64,000 nucleotides of DNA, taken from positions 89,452,753-89,516,752 of the forward strand of contig CM051456.1 of NCBI GenBank assembly GCA_028274465.1. The letters run 5' to 3'. The translations under genes and the position numbers were made by a program. Below are positions 1 to 10,362 of the stretch, one piece after another (the stretch's first letter is position 1; the number at the start of each line of letters is the position of its first letter). The notes beneath the pieces are model-generated. The model did no database searches. It saw nothing but the letters and a program-made list of their open reading frames with translations, and had not been told where the DNA came from. This DNA is from Plantago ovata. Lineage: Eukaryota > Streptophyta > Magnoliopsida > Lamiales > Plantaginaceae.

Positions 1-229
1 TGATATCTTCTTCTTGTCTGCCATCTAAACAGGCGCCTAATCGATGAATTGTAATCATACAAGCTTGCTTCTGCCATGATTCCTCTTGATCGTCTTTTAC
101 TTGTAGACTAGAAGCCCCTTGTGCTTTTGCAATTAAAAAGACAGATTCTAGGATAGGAGCTTCTCTTGATCGAAGAGTAAAACAACATGTCAAGAAATAA
201 AAAAATGATGATTTTTCACGGGCACCCAT
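1..229 (-). CDS. Partial ORF of unknown function running off the left edge
   Basis: Reading the minus strand from an ATG at 229, 76 codons stay open to the window edge. The product starts MGAREKSSFF and later reads REAPILESVFLIAKAQG, a composition that looks like real protein. An in-frame TGA lies directly upstream, so this is the first ATG of its frame. A second ATG four bases earlier (233-231) opens a five-codon out-of-frame uORF that overlaps the start. The upstream sequence is rich in CT, like a plant 5' leader. It could instead be an internal exon that begins near 165, after the AG of cgatcaag. I do not recognise the family. Confidence 0.35.
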   Translation of the reverse strand, partial: MGAREKSSFFYFLTCCFTLRSREAPILESVFLIAKAQGASSLQVKDDQEESWQKQACMITIHRLGACLDGRQEEDI

Positions 230-1136
230 TCATTTTGAAGAGTGAAGACGAAGAAGAAGATAGGAATGACGTGCGTTTCAGATGAGGGTTTTTTTTGTAG
301 ACGGAAAATAAGAAGAGGAATAGTGTCATGGGTTTTGGACCAGATTTACTAGTTCCTTTTTAGCAAACCAAAAATGGAAAAAGCCCACATTTCCTATATA
401 TTTCCTAGTTGTTTATTTGGGCCAGATTTCCTAGAAAATGCTGGTTATCCTTTTCCTAGTTCAAACCAAACGGGCTATTAGTTAATTGGGATTTCGGGGG
501 TTTTCGGTTCTGTTTTGTTCCGTTCATCAATTCTATTTCGTTCAATTATATTATATTTAGACGAAAATAACAATTTCTATAAATAAAAATATGAAAATGA
601 AAATGTTAAATGCTAAAGATAATTACTTACGTTTTCTCATAAGTTTAACACTTGATTTTGTTCACTTTTTCAAGATTGGATTTATTTTATTTGTAATATA
701 AGTACTAAAATGGTGTATGTTTATTCGTAAATTACAAACAGTTTTTATATTTAAGTTTTGGAAGAGTAAAACATTGGAAAATTCAGATTTTTTAGCTTAC
801 CTGGACTGCTTGCAGGCCAGACGATTCAGATATGGTTTTAAAAGGTTATGGTATGGTTTTAAAATGAGAAAAAAATTGATCCCAACCCTATATTATCACT
901 TTTTATTGTTCTGAGAACCACCATTAAAAACCCATTATTATCAAACCCATTTATATTACTTTTGAACACCAATTTCAATTATAATTTGACAAAAATAACC
1001 TTCGTAATGAAAAACATTAAAATATTCAATTGCTTGAATTTAGCATTTTAATTTGGAAAAGTCTTCTCTTTCTCTTTCCGTAGTAAACTCATACTTTCTC
1101 TTTCCATAGTAAACACAAACTCCATTTTCTCCATAT
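230..1136. other. AT-rich intergenic DNA
   Basis: No convincing gene. It holds a leader-like CT-rich stretch next to the left-edge ORF, a Stowaway-like word (aacacttgattttgtt near 648) that recurs at 42278, and two close copies of a tggttttaaaa word (831-864) that resemble the ttaaaaccataac repeats at 7940-8056. Confidence 0.5.
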
Positions 1137-1141
1137 CTATG

Positions 1142-1990
1142 TGTAAAGGTAAAATTCTAATAAAACGTAAGACATTGTAGATGAGATAAAGTACGTTACA
1201 ATGCACAAGGAATTATAATGCTCTCTAAGTCACCATATTCAAATACTTGAATCAATCTTCTCCAAGTGCACACCACAATCCACGGATTCTCTCTATGTCA
1301 AATTGAGTACCTGAGATTGAAATGCACGTGTGGATGTGTGATTAACTCCGGCTTGCCTAAGTCAAACCGGTAAGAGACTTTACTTGAAGGAGGTTGCTAA
1401 TTCTCCTTGTCTTAGTGTAATAAATGAAAGTATTTAATACCAGTTACCTTTACTTTGGAATTGGAGCCCTTATATAGTTGTTGTCCAACCCTAGGTCGCA
1501 CCAATCTCTCGCTTCCATCTGTCGCCTTCCTTCCTCCACATGTATTGAGTAGGCCCAACGTTGACCTTCATGGGCTTGGCCCAAGCCCATTTAGATGTAT
1601 CTTCTAGTGTCACCTAGAAGCTTTTATCCTTCTCCGTGCCTCTCTATCTTCATGTTCTTAGTGTGAATCTCGTCCTGATTCAACTATACAGCAAAATAGA
1701 CCAAGTATTTAAGATTCGTAAGAAACAAGCCTCGTACTGCCTAACCTGTCAAGGACTTGTGTGATGCCCTTTTGTACTTATGTCAGTCGTTTCGGACCTC
1801 AAAATCTCCGCTAATCTCTAGTGGCTTATTTTAACAAACTGGGCACATTTGTAAAAATGCCTCCGAGGTTCGCATAATTCAAGGTGCGGAACCTTGTGAG
1901 CCGCGGACGGGCCTTAATACTTGTAGCTAGAAAGCTTCATAGTTCGTAGAGAGACGCACCGTACGAACTAGACATATTTTCATATCAACA
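1142..1990. mobile_element. Solo LTR of an LTR retrotransposon
   Basis: The segment starts TGTAAAGG, ends TCAACA, and is flanked by the same 5 bases ctatg at 1137-1141 and 1991-1995. That is the signature of an 849-bp LTR left by recombination. A TATA-like ttatatag near 1471 would suit plus-strand transcription. It has no coding capacity. The superfamily cannot be told because no internal region is present. Confidence 0.75.
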
Positions 1991-2224
1991 CTATGTTTAA
2001 TTAGAAGTTGCATATTTCCACCATTGTTGTGTTGCTGCTTAGTCCCGTGATCTTGCCTCATTAGTCATTTAGTTTGTAAGTGTACTTGTAATTCGAGCAT
2101 TTCTTATGCTCTTGAATGTAAATAAAATTTTTAGCCGATTCAGAAAAAAAGAAGTCATTTTTAGTCTGTAGGATTAAATTAAATTAATTAATTTGTCTAT
2201 GTCACGGTAAATCATTTCAGAGCA

Positions 2225-2470
2225 CGTACAGGAACCATTACATGGTACCTGGTTGCCTGGTTCAATATGGCACCACAATCCAAATCACAACACGAAAATA
2301 ACCTTCTTAATGACAACCGTTATATGGTACCTGGTTCAATATGGCACCACCCCACCGCATGCATGCCAACAAAGCAAGTAATAAATCCCAACATGCTAGG
2401 TACCACTACACGATGCTGCACCAAAAGGCTGGTACCAAACCATGGTCTTCATATTATATAATGTATTTCA
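2225..2470. repeat. Repeat with internal direct copies, left flank of the Harbinger element
   Basis: The word tggtacctggttcaatatggcaccac occurs in two close versions (about 2245 and 2322), with ggtacc sites throughout. A related stretch lies at 6340-6500, on the other side of the Harbinger insertion (matching words such as acgaaaatagcc against acgaaaataacc). Both look like parts of one MITE-like repeat that the transposon entered or landed beside. Confidence 0.5.
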
Positions 2471-2473
2471 TTA

Positions 2474-2640
2474 GACCTCCCACATCAGTCCCCTTAAGCG
2501 TGCTTAAGGGGACCATAAACGCGGCCCAGAAGTGGCCCAAAACGCGGCTTGGGCCGCGTTTATCTCTACTCCGCGTTTAACATAAACGCGGAGCAGATGG
2601 TGGCGTGGAGTCCACCTTTTTGGTGGACTCCACCCACTTT
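2474..2640. repeat. Left terminal and subterminal repeats of Harbinger
   Basis: After the inverted repeat come five copies of the octamer AAACGCGG in either orientation (2517-2524, 2540-2547, 2554-2561, 2571-2578, 2584-2591), arranged as palindromes, then a gtccacc/ggtggac hairpin (about 2609-2630). Subterminal motifs of this sort are usual transposase or ORF1 binding sites; that role is inferred. Confidence 0.7.
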
Positions 2641-2882
2641 AGTTTTTTTTTTTTTTAATTTTTTTTTACTTTTCCATTTAAATTTCAAACGGTCATAACT
2701 TTTAAAATAAAAATGCAAAAAATAAATAAAAATTACCAACGGATAGAACTTTTCGAGATCTATAAATAGACACCAATCTTGGATATGTTTGCTCACAATT
2801 TCTCCAACTCATTTTTCCCTTCTTAATTAAACTCAAAACACTCTCTCAACTCTTTTCCTTTCCATTTTTCCCATCCACCAAA

Positions 2883-4056
2883 ATGACTCCCGAGCAACAA
2901 CAATATCTTAATTACTTGAAAAACAGCGATCCTGAACGATACGATTCTATCATGAATGACATGTTTCGTCCAACCCCCTCCCCCCCACCTAACCGAGCTC
3001 TTTTCCAAAACCCATCTGAAACTCCGTATGTTCCTTATTTCAACAGTCCACCCTCACAAACACCCATGTTCTATGATTCTCAACAGTACCTTGAGATTGT
3101 TCGTGAGACCCAGCCGGAGCCGCCCGTGGCCGAGGAAAGAACATGTGGTCGTGGCAAAGGAAAAGAGAAAGCCGCTAAAAAGTTGGTGGTGGTGGTTCTA
3201 AGAGACACAGCTTCAACATTCATGAGGACGGGGTCATTCTGACTGCTTACGCGGAGGTTTGTCAGTGCCCAATCACCAGCACGAACCAAGACCTCAAGTC
3301 GATCTTCAGAAAGGTGTCCGAAAGATACGAAAACGCCCGTAGGGATGGGATGATTCCTGATATGAATGTGCGCACCAAGGACTCACTCCGGGGGAGATTG
3401 CAGTTGCTTAAAAAAAACACATATCTGTGTGGGTTATCTGCCACGAAAAAGCACACAAGTTCCTTGGTCAACGTAGTGGTAACTACACCGATGAACAAAT
3501 AATTTCGTACGCCCAGGATCTCTACAGAGCAAAGAAAAATGAGGACTTCACATATATGGAGCAATGGAATGTCGTGAAGAAGTATCCGGAGCATGCGGAA
3601 TACTTACGCTGGGATGATTATGTGAACAGGCCTCGGGAGGGAGAGGCCGGTGGTGGTGGTGACGAGGGAGAAGACGAGCCAATGGCATCTGCGGGTGCTG
3701 GTAGTAGTGGTGGGAGCAAACGTTCATTTGTCGTGACCTCCCCGGAGAAACGTCCCATGGGACGTGACGTGGCCAAGAGGTTGGCTAGAAATGGAAATTC
3801 TAGCTCAAGTCCGATAAGTGAAGAAATGTCGTGGTTCACCATGACTTATCCGGCTTCAATTGAGCTTGACCAACAGAAGTTTCTCTATTTCCAGGAGATA
3901 ACCGAGAAAGAACAAAAGAGACAAGATGAAGAACTACGTTTCAAGAAGTTGAAGATGTATACCAAATATCTAGCAAAAAAGGTTGTCCGTGATTTAATGC
4001 CTGATCAGCAGCTAGTGTTCGACCGTCTTAAGATGGAGTTGTTTCCTGATGAGTAG
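2883..4056 (+). pseudogene. Harbinger ORF1 (Myb/SANT-like DNA-binding protein), frameshifted
   Basis: The product begins MTPEQQQYLNYLKNSDPERY in one frame (2883 to about 3185). It continues in a second frame with a trihelix/SANT-like stretch (HEDGVILTAYAEV, then KVSERYENARRDG). It ends in a third frame from about 3418 to the stop at 4056 (EKAHKFLGQRSG, then DQQLVFDRLKMELFPDE). This is the order seen in PIF ORF1 proteins, which bind element ends and help the transposase enter the nucleus. The breaks fall in a run of five A plus GGT repeats near 3180 and in a run of A (3410-3417), so they are single-base indels. Sequencing error at the A run cannot be excluded. Confidence 0.75.
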
Positions 4057-4195
4057 GCAGAAATGGTGGTCTGCTTTTATTTTACTTTAATGCATTTGTG
4101 CTTTGTTCGTATTTTAATTTTATGTCCAAGTGTGGTGTGCTTGTATTTCCTTTCCGTGAGAGATCGATGTCCGTTGTAATAAAATCAGTGTGTTG

Positions 4196-4385
4196 TTTGA
4201 AATTTGAAACTTGAATTTGAAATGAATTTGTCAGGAATCTTATATTTCATTTGAATTTGAATTTGTCGGGAATCTTATCTTTAATTTGAATTTGAATTTG
4301 TCGGGAATCTGATCTTTAATTTGAATTTGAATTTGAATTTGTCGGGAATCTTATCTTTAATTTGAATTTGAATTTGAATTTGCCA
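4196..4385. repeat. Tandem repeat between the two Harbinger genes
   Basis: About four imperfect units built from tttgaatttgaatttgt followed by cgggaatcttatcttt lie between ORF1 and the transposase. The repeat extends the transposase frame upstream artificially (MNLNLNL), which argues against the first ATG of that frame. Confidence 0.8.
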
Positions 4386-4487
4386 GCTGACTTTCTCTAT
4401 TTAATAGCATCTCAGAACTTACAATCAGACACACCAACCAACACAATCCAATTGCATCCACAACCACTCCACTCTCGAAAGATAATC

Positions 4488-5792
4488 ATGTCTTCATCAT
4501 CTTCATCATCTTCATCCACCGACAGCTTCCTCCAAAACTTTACTGCAGAAATCTACCCAGAATTCTACCCACAATTCAACCAACAATTCAATGATGGTGG
4601 TTCGTCCTCGAACTACAAAGTAATGGAAAAGCAGTTCATCCAAAACTTGCCAAGCATGATAGAACAATCCATGCAGTATGAAGAACGATCAAAGAAGCCA
4701 CAAAAAGAAAAGAAGAAACATGCGTACATTGATAGGAGTAGAGTGCAACGGGGAGTACAATTGTACGATGACTACTTTGCTCCAAGAGCTACTTACGCAA
4801 ACCAATTCAGACGGAGGTTCCGAATGAGGAGGGAATTGTTCGACAGAGTGATGGCCGATGTGATGGAGACGGACACCTACTTCCACAACAGCGTCAATGC
4901 GGCTGGTACACCGAGTTTAACCCCTTACCAAAAGTTTACCGCAGTCATGAAAATGATAGCCTATGGGCTTTGCGCAGACGGGGTTGATGAGTATTGCAGA
5001 ATGGGTGAAAGCACGGCTATTAAATGTCTTAATCGATTCTGTATCGCAGTCGTACAACGCTTTGGCCCGGAGTACATGCGGAAGCCTACTGAAAATGATT
5101 TGAGAAGGCTTCTTGCAATCAACGCAAGTAGAGGCTTCCCCGGGATGATTGGAAGTGTCGATTGTATGCACTGGGAGTGGAAGAATTGTCCAAAGGCGTG
5201 GGCCGGTCAATTTCAAGGCAGGAGCGGAAAGCCCACTCTTATTCTCGAAGCTGTTGCATCCCAAGATACTTGGATCTGGCATTCATTCTTTGGACTTTCT
5301 GGAAAATTCAATGATAAGACGGTGCTCGAACGATCACATTTGTTCGACGATCTCCTCAACGGTGTGTCACCTGACGTGCGCTTTCATATCAATGGTCGTG
5401 AGTATAACATGCCTTACTACCTAGTCGATGGCATCTACCCAAATTGGGCAACCTTCGTACCTGCCGTTCCCAATCCTACGACTCACAAACTACAGAAGTT
5501 CAGCACGCGCCAAGAATCTTCCCGGAAAGATGTGGAACGTGCTTTTGGAGTTATACAAGCTCGGTTTCATATTATCAAGCATCCGGACCTTCCACATAGC
5601 AGGCTACAACTCCAACAGATAATGGATTGTTGCATCGTTCTTCACAACATGATAGTCGAGGACGAGCATGACAATTACCTAAACTACGACCAAGCAATCG
5701 AAGACTGGCTTAAGGAATGCGCCGAAGGCAACTTGCAGTACAATGCAGACATCCTTAGGGACGTGACAATCACAACACGTCCTCTGTTCTGA
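4488..5792 (+). CDS. PIF/Harbinger DDE transposase (HARBI1/ALP1-like)
   Basis: An unbroken 434-residue ORF when started at the ATG at 4488 (MSSSSSSSSSTDSFLQN). An in-frame ATG at 4362 lies inside the tandem repeat and is unlikely. The catalytic core has D225 in SVDCMHW, D314 in LVDGIYP and E350 in DVERAFG, the spacing of Harbinger DDE nucleases, followed by the conserved CCIVLHNMI block. The enzyme cuts element ends and integrates them at TTA targets, working with the ORF1 protein in the nucleus. No stop or frameshift is visible, so the gene may encode active protein even though its ORF1 partner here is broken. Domesticated relatives (ALP1, HARBI1) exist, but the intact element ends favour a true transposon gene. 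Confidence 0.92.
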   Translation: MSSSSSSSSSTDSFLQNFTAEIYPEFYPQFNQQFNDGGSSSNYKVMEKQFIQNLPSMIEQSMQYEERSKKPQKEKKKHAYIDRSRVQRGVQLYDDYFAPRATYANQFRRRFRMRRELFDRVMADVMETDTYFHNSVNAAGTPSLTPYQKFTAVMKMIAYGLCADGVDEYCRMGESTAIKCLNRFCIAVVQRFGPEYMRKPTENDLRRLLAINASRGFPGMIGSVDCMHWEWKNCPKAWAGQFQGRSGKPTLILEAVASQDTWIWHSFFGLSGKFNDKTVLERSHLFDDLLNGVSPDVRFHINGREYNMPYYLVDGIYPNWATFVPAVPNPTTHKLQKFSTRQESSRKDVERAFGVIQARFHIIKHPDLPHSRLQLQQIMDCCIVLHNMIVEDEHDNYLNYDQAIEDWLKECAEGNLQYNADILRDVTITTRPLF

Positions 5793-6120
5793 ATGATTTT
5801 GTTGATTACAGGAAGAATCAAAGGATGATGGAGAGTTACATCCAGCATGACGCACTCAAACATGACTTGATTGAACACATTTGGAGGATGAGGCCTTAGT
5901 TTCTTTTAGAATGTTGTTTGCATTTTCAATTGTTTCAGTTGTTTGTTTTCAGTTTCAGTTGTTTGTTTCAATCGTTTGTTTTCAATTAACCGGAACTTGT
6001 TGTAATATTGTGTGTTTCAAATTCGGTACAACTTAATGTAATATATTCGTGATTTCCATCTATAAACATGATTTCGTATGAAATTCTTTACAAACAATCT
6101 TCCTTTTTCATTACCTTAAC

Positions 6121-6276
6121 CAAAAAAAAAAAGAAAAAGAAAGACGTGGCAGGCCTTAAACTTGCCTTAGCCGCGTTTAAGCAGTCACTGATGCAGACGA
6201 AAACTGCTTAAACGCGGCTAAGGCCAGTTTAAGGCCTTAAACTGACCTTAGCCTTAAACCACTAATGCGGGTGGTC
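6121..6276. repeat. Right terminal and subterminal repeats of Harbinger
   Basis: CCGCGTTT at 6171-6178 and AAACGCGG at 6210-6217 form a long palindrome (gccttagccgcgtttaagcagt against actgcttaaacgcggctaaggc) just inside the right inverted repeat. The same octamers occur at the left end. Confidence 0.7.
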
Positions 6277-6339
6277 TTAGTTAAATGTTTACATTCTCTT
6301 ATTTTTTGGTTTCTAATATTGTACGCTAAGGCTATGCGC

Positions 6340-6500
6340 ATGGTCCCAAACAATGGTGCCAATTCATACTACCATACACACACAGCTGGTGCTACACAAC
6401 CCAAAACGCAACGCGAAAATAGCCGGGAACGTCCCACACGTGGCACGGACAATAGGTGTGGCGTTGCCAATACGAATAACCACATATAGTGCTGGTGCCA
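6340..6500. repeat. Repeat related to 2225-2470
   Basis: Shares broken matches with the repeat left of the Harbinger element, including the acgcgaaaatagcc word and ggtgcc motifs. A 74-codon ORF here has no protein-like features. Confidence 0.4.
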
Positions 6501-6542
6501 ATACTAACTAACCGCAGAACCTCGTCCTGATGGATTTTTTTT

Positions 6543-7268
6543 GCTGGAAAAATTAATGGATTACTTCTCCTGAAAATTTAGTTGCACACCGAGTTTGAGG
6601 AAAGACAAAACGGTGACTCTTTTCTCCCGCTTTTTGCGCTGCATTTGTAACGTACCAATTTTTTAGTTAATTAGGCGTTATTTTAGGGATTTAGTTTATT
6701 CCTTTTCATTAATCACAATTAAAAACCAATAACTAACTAAATTAGTTTCAGAGAATGATTATGGGTATTATTTACAATTAAACACTATAAGAATATGATG
6801 TTGGGGCTGGGAGTGAAAAAATATGGATCCCACAAAATTTTCCCTTTTAAAATTTGTTTGGAGCTCCGACCTAGATCAGAGTTGTAAAGCTCCGACCTGG
6901 TCGGAGCTGGAAAAATTAATGGATTACTTCTCCTGAAAATTTAGTTGCACACTGAGTTTGAGGAAAGACAAAACGGTGACTCTTTTCTCCCGCTTTTTGC
7001 GCTGCATTTGTAACGTACCAATTTTTTAGTTAATTAGGCGTTATTTTAGGGATTTAGCTTATTCCTTTTCATTAATCACAATTAAAAACCAATAACTAAC
7101 TAAATTAGTTTCAGAGAATGATTATGGGTATTATTGACAATTAAACACTATAAGAATATGATGTTGGGGCTGGGAGTGAAAAAATATGGATCCCACAAAA
7201 TTTTCCCTTTTAAAATTTGTTTGGAGCTCCGACCTAGATCAGAGTTGTAAAGCTCCGACCTGGTCGGA
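6543..7268. repeat. 363-bp tandem duplication
   Basis: The unit that starts gctggaaaaattaatgg at 6543 is repeated from 6906 with only a few substitutions (for example caccgag/cactgag). Each unit ends in a short array of gctccgacctggtcgga. The near-identity points to a recent duplication. No gene is seen. Confidence 0.9.
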
Positions 7269-7372
7269 GCTGTTAGCTTCGACCTTAGTCGGAGCTTTAC
7301 AGCCCCGACCAGGTCGGCGTCGTTCAGCTCCGATCTGATCGGAGCTGAACAGTTCCGATCTGGTCGGAGCTT
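7200..7372. repeat. Array of agctccgacc palindromes
   Basis: Consecutive imperfect palindromes on the theme agctccgatc/gatcggagct fill about 120 bp and can fold into hairpins. The same theme appears in a different order at 43615-43800. Sequence downstream (7650-7740, ggagatggacgtaactg) resembles the right end of that second copy, so both belong to one non-autonomous element family. Confidence 0.7.
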
Positions 7373-7379
7373 TTTACTT

Positions 7380-8462
7380 TATTTTTTTTATATTTTTTAT
7401 TTTAGGTTAATTTTAAAATATAAAATATATAGGGCTTACTTTGCAATAAAATGTGGGAACATTTTGAAATTTCAAAAAGTTACATACCTTAAGTTGAATT
7501 ATTAAGTGCCAAATTGGTCAAATCAATAAGATTTGAGTTAAATGTGCAATTAATAAGAATTATAGTTGTTTGACTTCACTCAAAACTCAATATTTGACCA
7601 AGGGTGAAAATGTATTTTCATTGCTTTAATTCGTGTAAAGTCAAAATCGTGGGTTTACATAACTAACAGGGGAGATGGACGTAACTGTTTGACTAACGAG
7701 AGTCTATCTGTAATAAAATCGACTAAAAGAGGTGCTAGATGTAAGAAGCCCTTAAAAAAATATAAAAATTTGTGGAATGTCATTAAAACATCAATTATTA
7801 AGTTTACAATAAGATACTTGAAACATTTCAGACGCTACAATATTGAAACATTCAGTGTTTTTTTTCGAATAAACTTGTTGGTGAACTTCTACCTCCTCCC
7901 TTTTTTTTATCAAACTTGAATGACATCATCAACACCTGCTTAAAACCATAACAACTGTTGTTAAAACCATAATATATGCGTTTAAAACGACAAGAAGCAA
8001 AAACATGGTAAACATGGCTTAAAACTATAACACACACTCTTAAAACCATAACAAAGTTGACCGAAAAAAGTTCAACTAGGTCACTTCGGATGGAATTCAT
8101 GGAGTATAATTTCACCATTCGTTAGTCCAAAGTTGGCGTCCCACGTTGAAAATTTACTTTTGGGAGAGTTTGTGGTAGATTTGGAAATAATAATGGTACT
8201 TTGTGTAAATCTAATAAGTTTGTGATTCAGTTTTAATATTTGTCAAATGAGGATTTTCTTTATACAAATACCGATAATTGTCTAACAATTGTAAATATTT
8301 AATTGTAGCTACACTTGAGTAACGATCATTACAATCCCTATTAAAAATGTAGCTAATTAACAAGGTAGCTAATGACTATTTAAAGTCACTCAAGAAATGG
8401 ATCGATCCTTAATTTTACTGTTCCAAAGACAACAAGGTCATCCATGAATCTGTAAAAGTGGA
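7380..8462. other. Non-coding repeat-derived DNA
   Basis: No gene is supported. Four ttaaaaccataa-type words spaced 25-60 bp apart (7940-8056) make a degenerate repeat also seen near 830-865. The 7650-7740 part looks like the end of the palindrome-array element. Confidence 0.5.
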
Positions 8463-8645
8463 TCAACTCTTCTTCATACTCTTCTTTACATTCCTTGCAG
8501 CACTCTGCAATGCCTCCCTGCTAATGGTATTTTTAGGTGGCTGTCTCATGTGAACTGTAGCCCCATCAATATGCAAATTCTTTGTGAAATTCGTTGTTGC
8601 ACCATTACCTTGCATCTGTTCCCAAATAGATGGAGGTTGCATGTG
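8463..8645 (-). pseudogene. Downstream piece of an unknown ORF cut by the L1 insertion
   Basis: On the minus strand this encodes a protein-like stretch ending in the basic tail AARNVKKSMKKS and a TGA. Its upstream part is found 17 kb away (25603-25680): with the LINE and one copy of the target duplication removed the frame runs straight through. The first in-frame Met lies inside the duplicated target, so either the start of a small gene or an internal exon was hit. I do not recognise the family, and the piece may itself be transposon-derived. Confidence 0.35.
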
Positions 8646-8717
8646 TGCACCAATCCTCATTGACTAATTTCTCATCCTCAACGGGATATTCCCACTCTTT
8701 TGAAAGAAAAAAAAAAT

Positions 8718-10362
8718 ATGAGAGAAAATAGTGAGGAGAGAGAAAGTAACCCTAGTTCCGATCAGGTCCCGGTTTCTGGCGATCGTGACGGCGAAGGCTG
8801 GCAACCCGTCTTGCCGCGGGAAGGGCCCGGTAAGGCGTCTATTCAGTGACTATTTCACGGTGGCCAAGAGAGGGGAGGATGCGTCGGATTGGTTTACGTT
8901 ATTTGTATGGAATTTACCGGTTTACGTCAAAGCGTTTCAAATTGCTGAGGGTCTGCGGTCATGTGGTGTGTTGAAGGAGGTGTATGTGCCGGAAAAGCTT
9001 AATAAGGATCAGAAACGGTTTGCGTTTGTCCGATTCAAGGGGTTAGCAGAGCAGGATGGTGTGTTGACGGCGGTTAGGGCGAGTTAGATCAAACGGTATA
9101 AACTATTGGCGACTCCCACACGATTTTCAGGGAAGGAGAATCAGGTTGCAGGGGTTGTGCGTTCGACATGGCCTCCTACTGTTCGATCGTCTCGCCGATA
9201 GGGAGAGGAGTTTCAGGCAGCATGGAGGGATAAGGAGTGTTCCTTTGCAGCTGTCGTGGATGGAGGGTTGCGGGCTGCTGATGCGGGCACTACCGGAGCG
9301 CAGGTATCTATCCCACGGTGTTCGCCGGTTACTGTGTCGTCTGTGATTAACATGGAGGTGGATGCTACTTTGCTGGCCCGAGCAAAGAGTTGCATTGTGT
9401 GTCGTGTTGAGTTCTCTGTGAGGCTTTGGATGGTGGATGATTGGTTGAAGGCGAAGGGGTTTGGGAGCTTACATTTATCACGGTTATTGGTGGATTGGGT
9501 AGTGGTTGAGTTGGCAGAGAATGTGGAGAAGGAGGGTGTTAAGGATTTTTTGTCGTCTCTTTCGTCGAAGGGTGTGTTAGAGGTCCGTGATTGGTCACCG
9601 AGATGTACGAGCTTGCGGCGGTTGGTTTGGGTGCATGTTTTTGGGGTACCGTTATCAGCTTGGGAGGAGGCTACTTTTCAGCGGATTTGGAGTCAAGTTG
9701 GTAGGGTTGTCATGACAGCGGAGGAGACTTCTTCGAGGTTGGATGTCAATTTGGGCGAGTGTGTGTCGAGACAGATATCTTTGAACGTATACTTAGGAGA
9801 GTGGCTTTGTCGGTGGGGTTTGTAGTGTATCCGGTCACTGTGGTAGAGGAGGGTTCGATTGCATTCTTGGATGTGTTGGAGGTCGGGTCTGAACATGGGA
9901 GGTATGGTTCAGAGTCGTCTGCGGATTCAGAACAGAACTCGGAGTACTTTTCTGATGCGGATGCTGCTGGACATGTGCGACATGTTGACGGGCTGGATGG
10001 TGACGACGTTGGTGATGTTCATGGGAGTGATGGCGATAGTGTGGAAGCTGATGGTGCGGGGCATGTGGAGGTGGTGGCATCGGGGGCGAGCGTGTCTAGT
10101 GCTGGGTCGGATATTTTTAAACTAATGCCTATCATTGAACGGCTGGGTGAAGAGGAGGGTGTTCGCAAGAGAAGTGCGGGTGGTACTTCTAAGAAGTCAA
10201 GATGTTTAGCGAATAGATGGGAGGTAATCGATGTGGGACTTGTATCCGTGGAAGGTGTTGTGGATAGGGATCTTGACACTACCGATACTCAGAGGTTGCA
10301 GCAGCAAGTTGTTGGTGAGGTTTGTGTGGATACGTTCTGCGGGTCGGATTTGATGGAGCAGG
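8718..10362 (+). pseudogene. L1 ORF1 (RNA-binding protein), 5' part
   Basis: The ATG at 8718 follows an A-rich leader and gives MRENSEERESNPSSDQ. After a frameshift near 8830 comes an RRM-like fold (WFTLFVWNLPVYVKAFQIAE, then KRFAFVRF). A further frame (9360-9800) has a conserved plant L1 block, RLVWVHVFGVPLSAWEEATF, like DUF4283-type ORF1 proteins. An acidic, low-complexity tail follows to 10362, where the LTR element cuts in. ORF1p packages L1 RNA. At least three frame changes make this copy dead. Confidence 0.75.

Larger units (their letters stand above)
2474..6276 (+). mobile_element. PIF/Harbinger DNA transposon, complete ends
   Basis: The element starts gacctcccacatcag and the reverse complement of its other end reads gaccacccgcattag, so the terminal inverted repeats match at 13 of the first 16 positions. 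TTA is duplicated on both sides (2471-2473 and 6277-6279), the 3-bp target typical of PIF/Harbinger. It carries the two genes expected of the superfamily in the same orientation: a Myb/SANT-like ORF1 and a DDE transposase. ORF1 is frameshifted, so the copy would need ORF1 protein from elsewhere to move. Confidence 0.9.

Noticed and set aside
4362..4487. Upstream in-frame start for the Harbinger transposase
   Set aside because: These 42 codons are translated tandem repeat (NLNLNL) and leader; the ATG at 4488 has a normal transposase N-terminus.
9835..10279. His- and Pro-rich minus-strand ORFs
   Set aside because: Antisense shadows of the low-complexity acidic tail of L1 ORF1.
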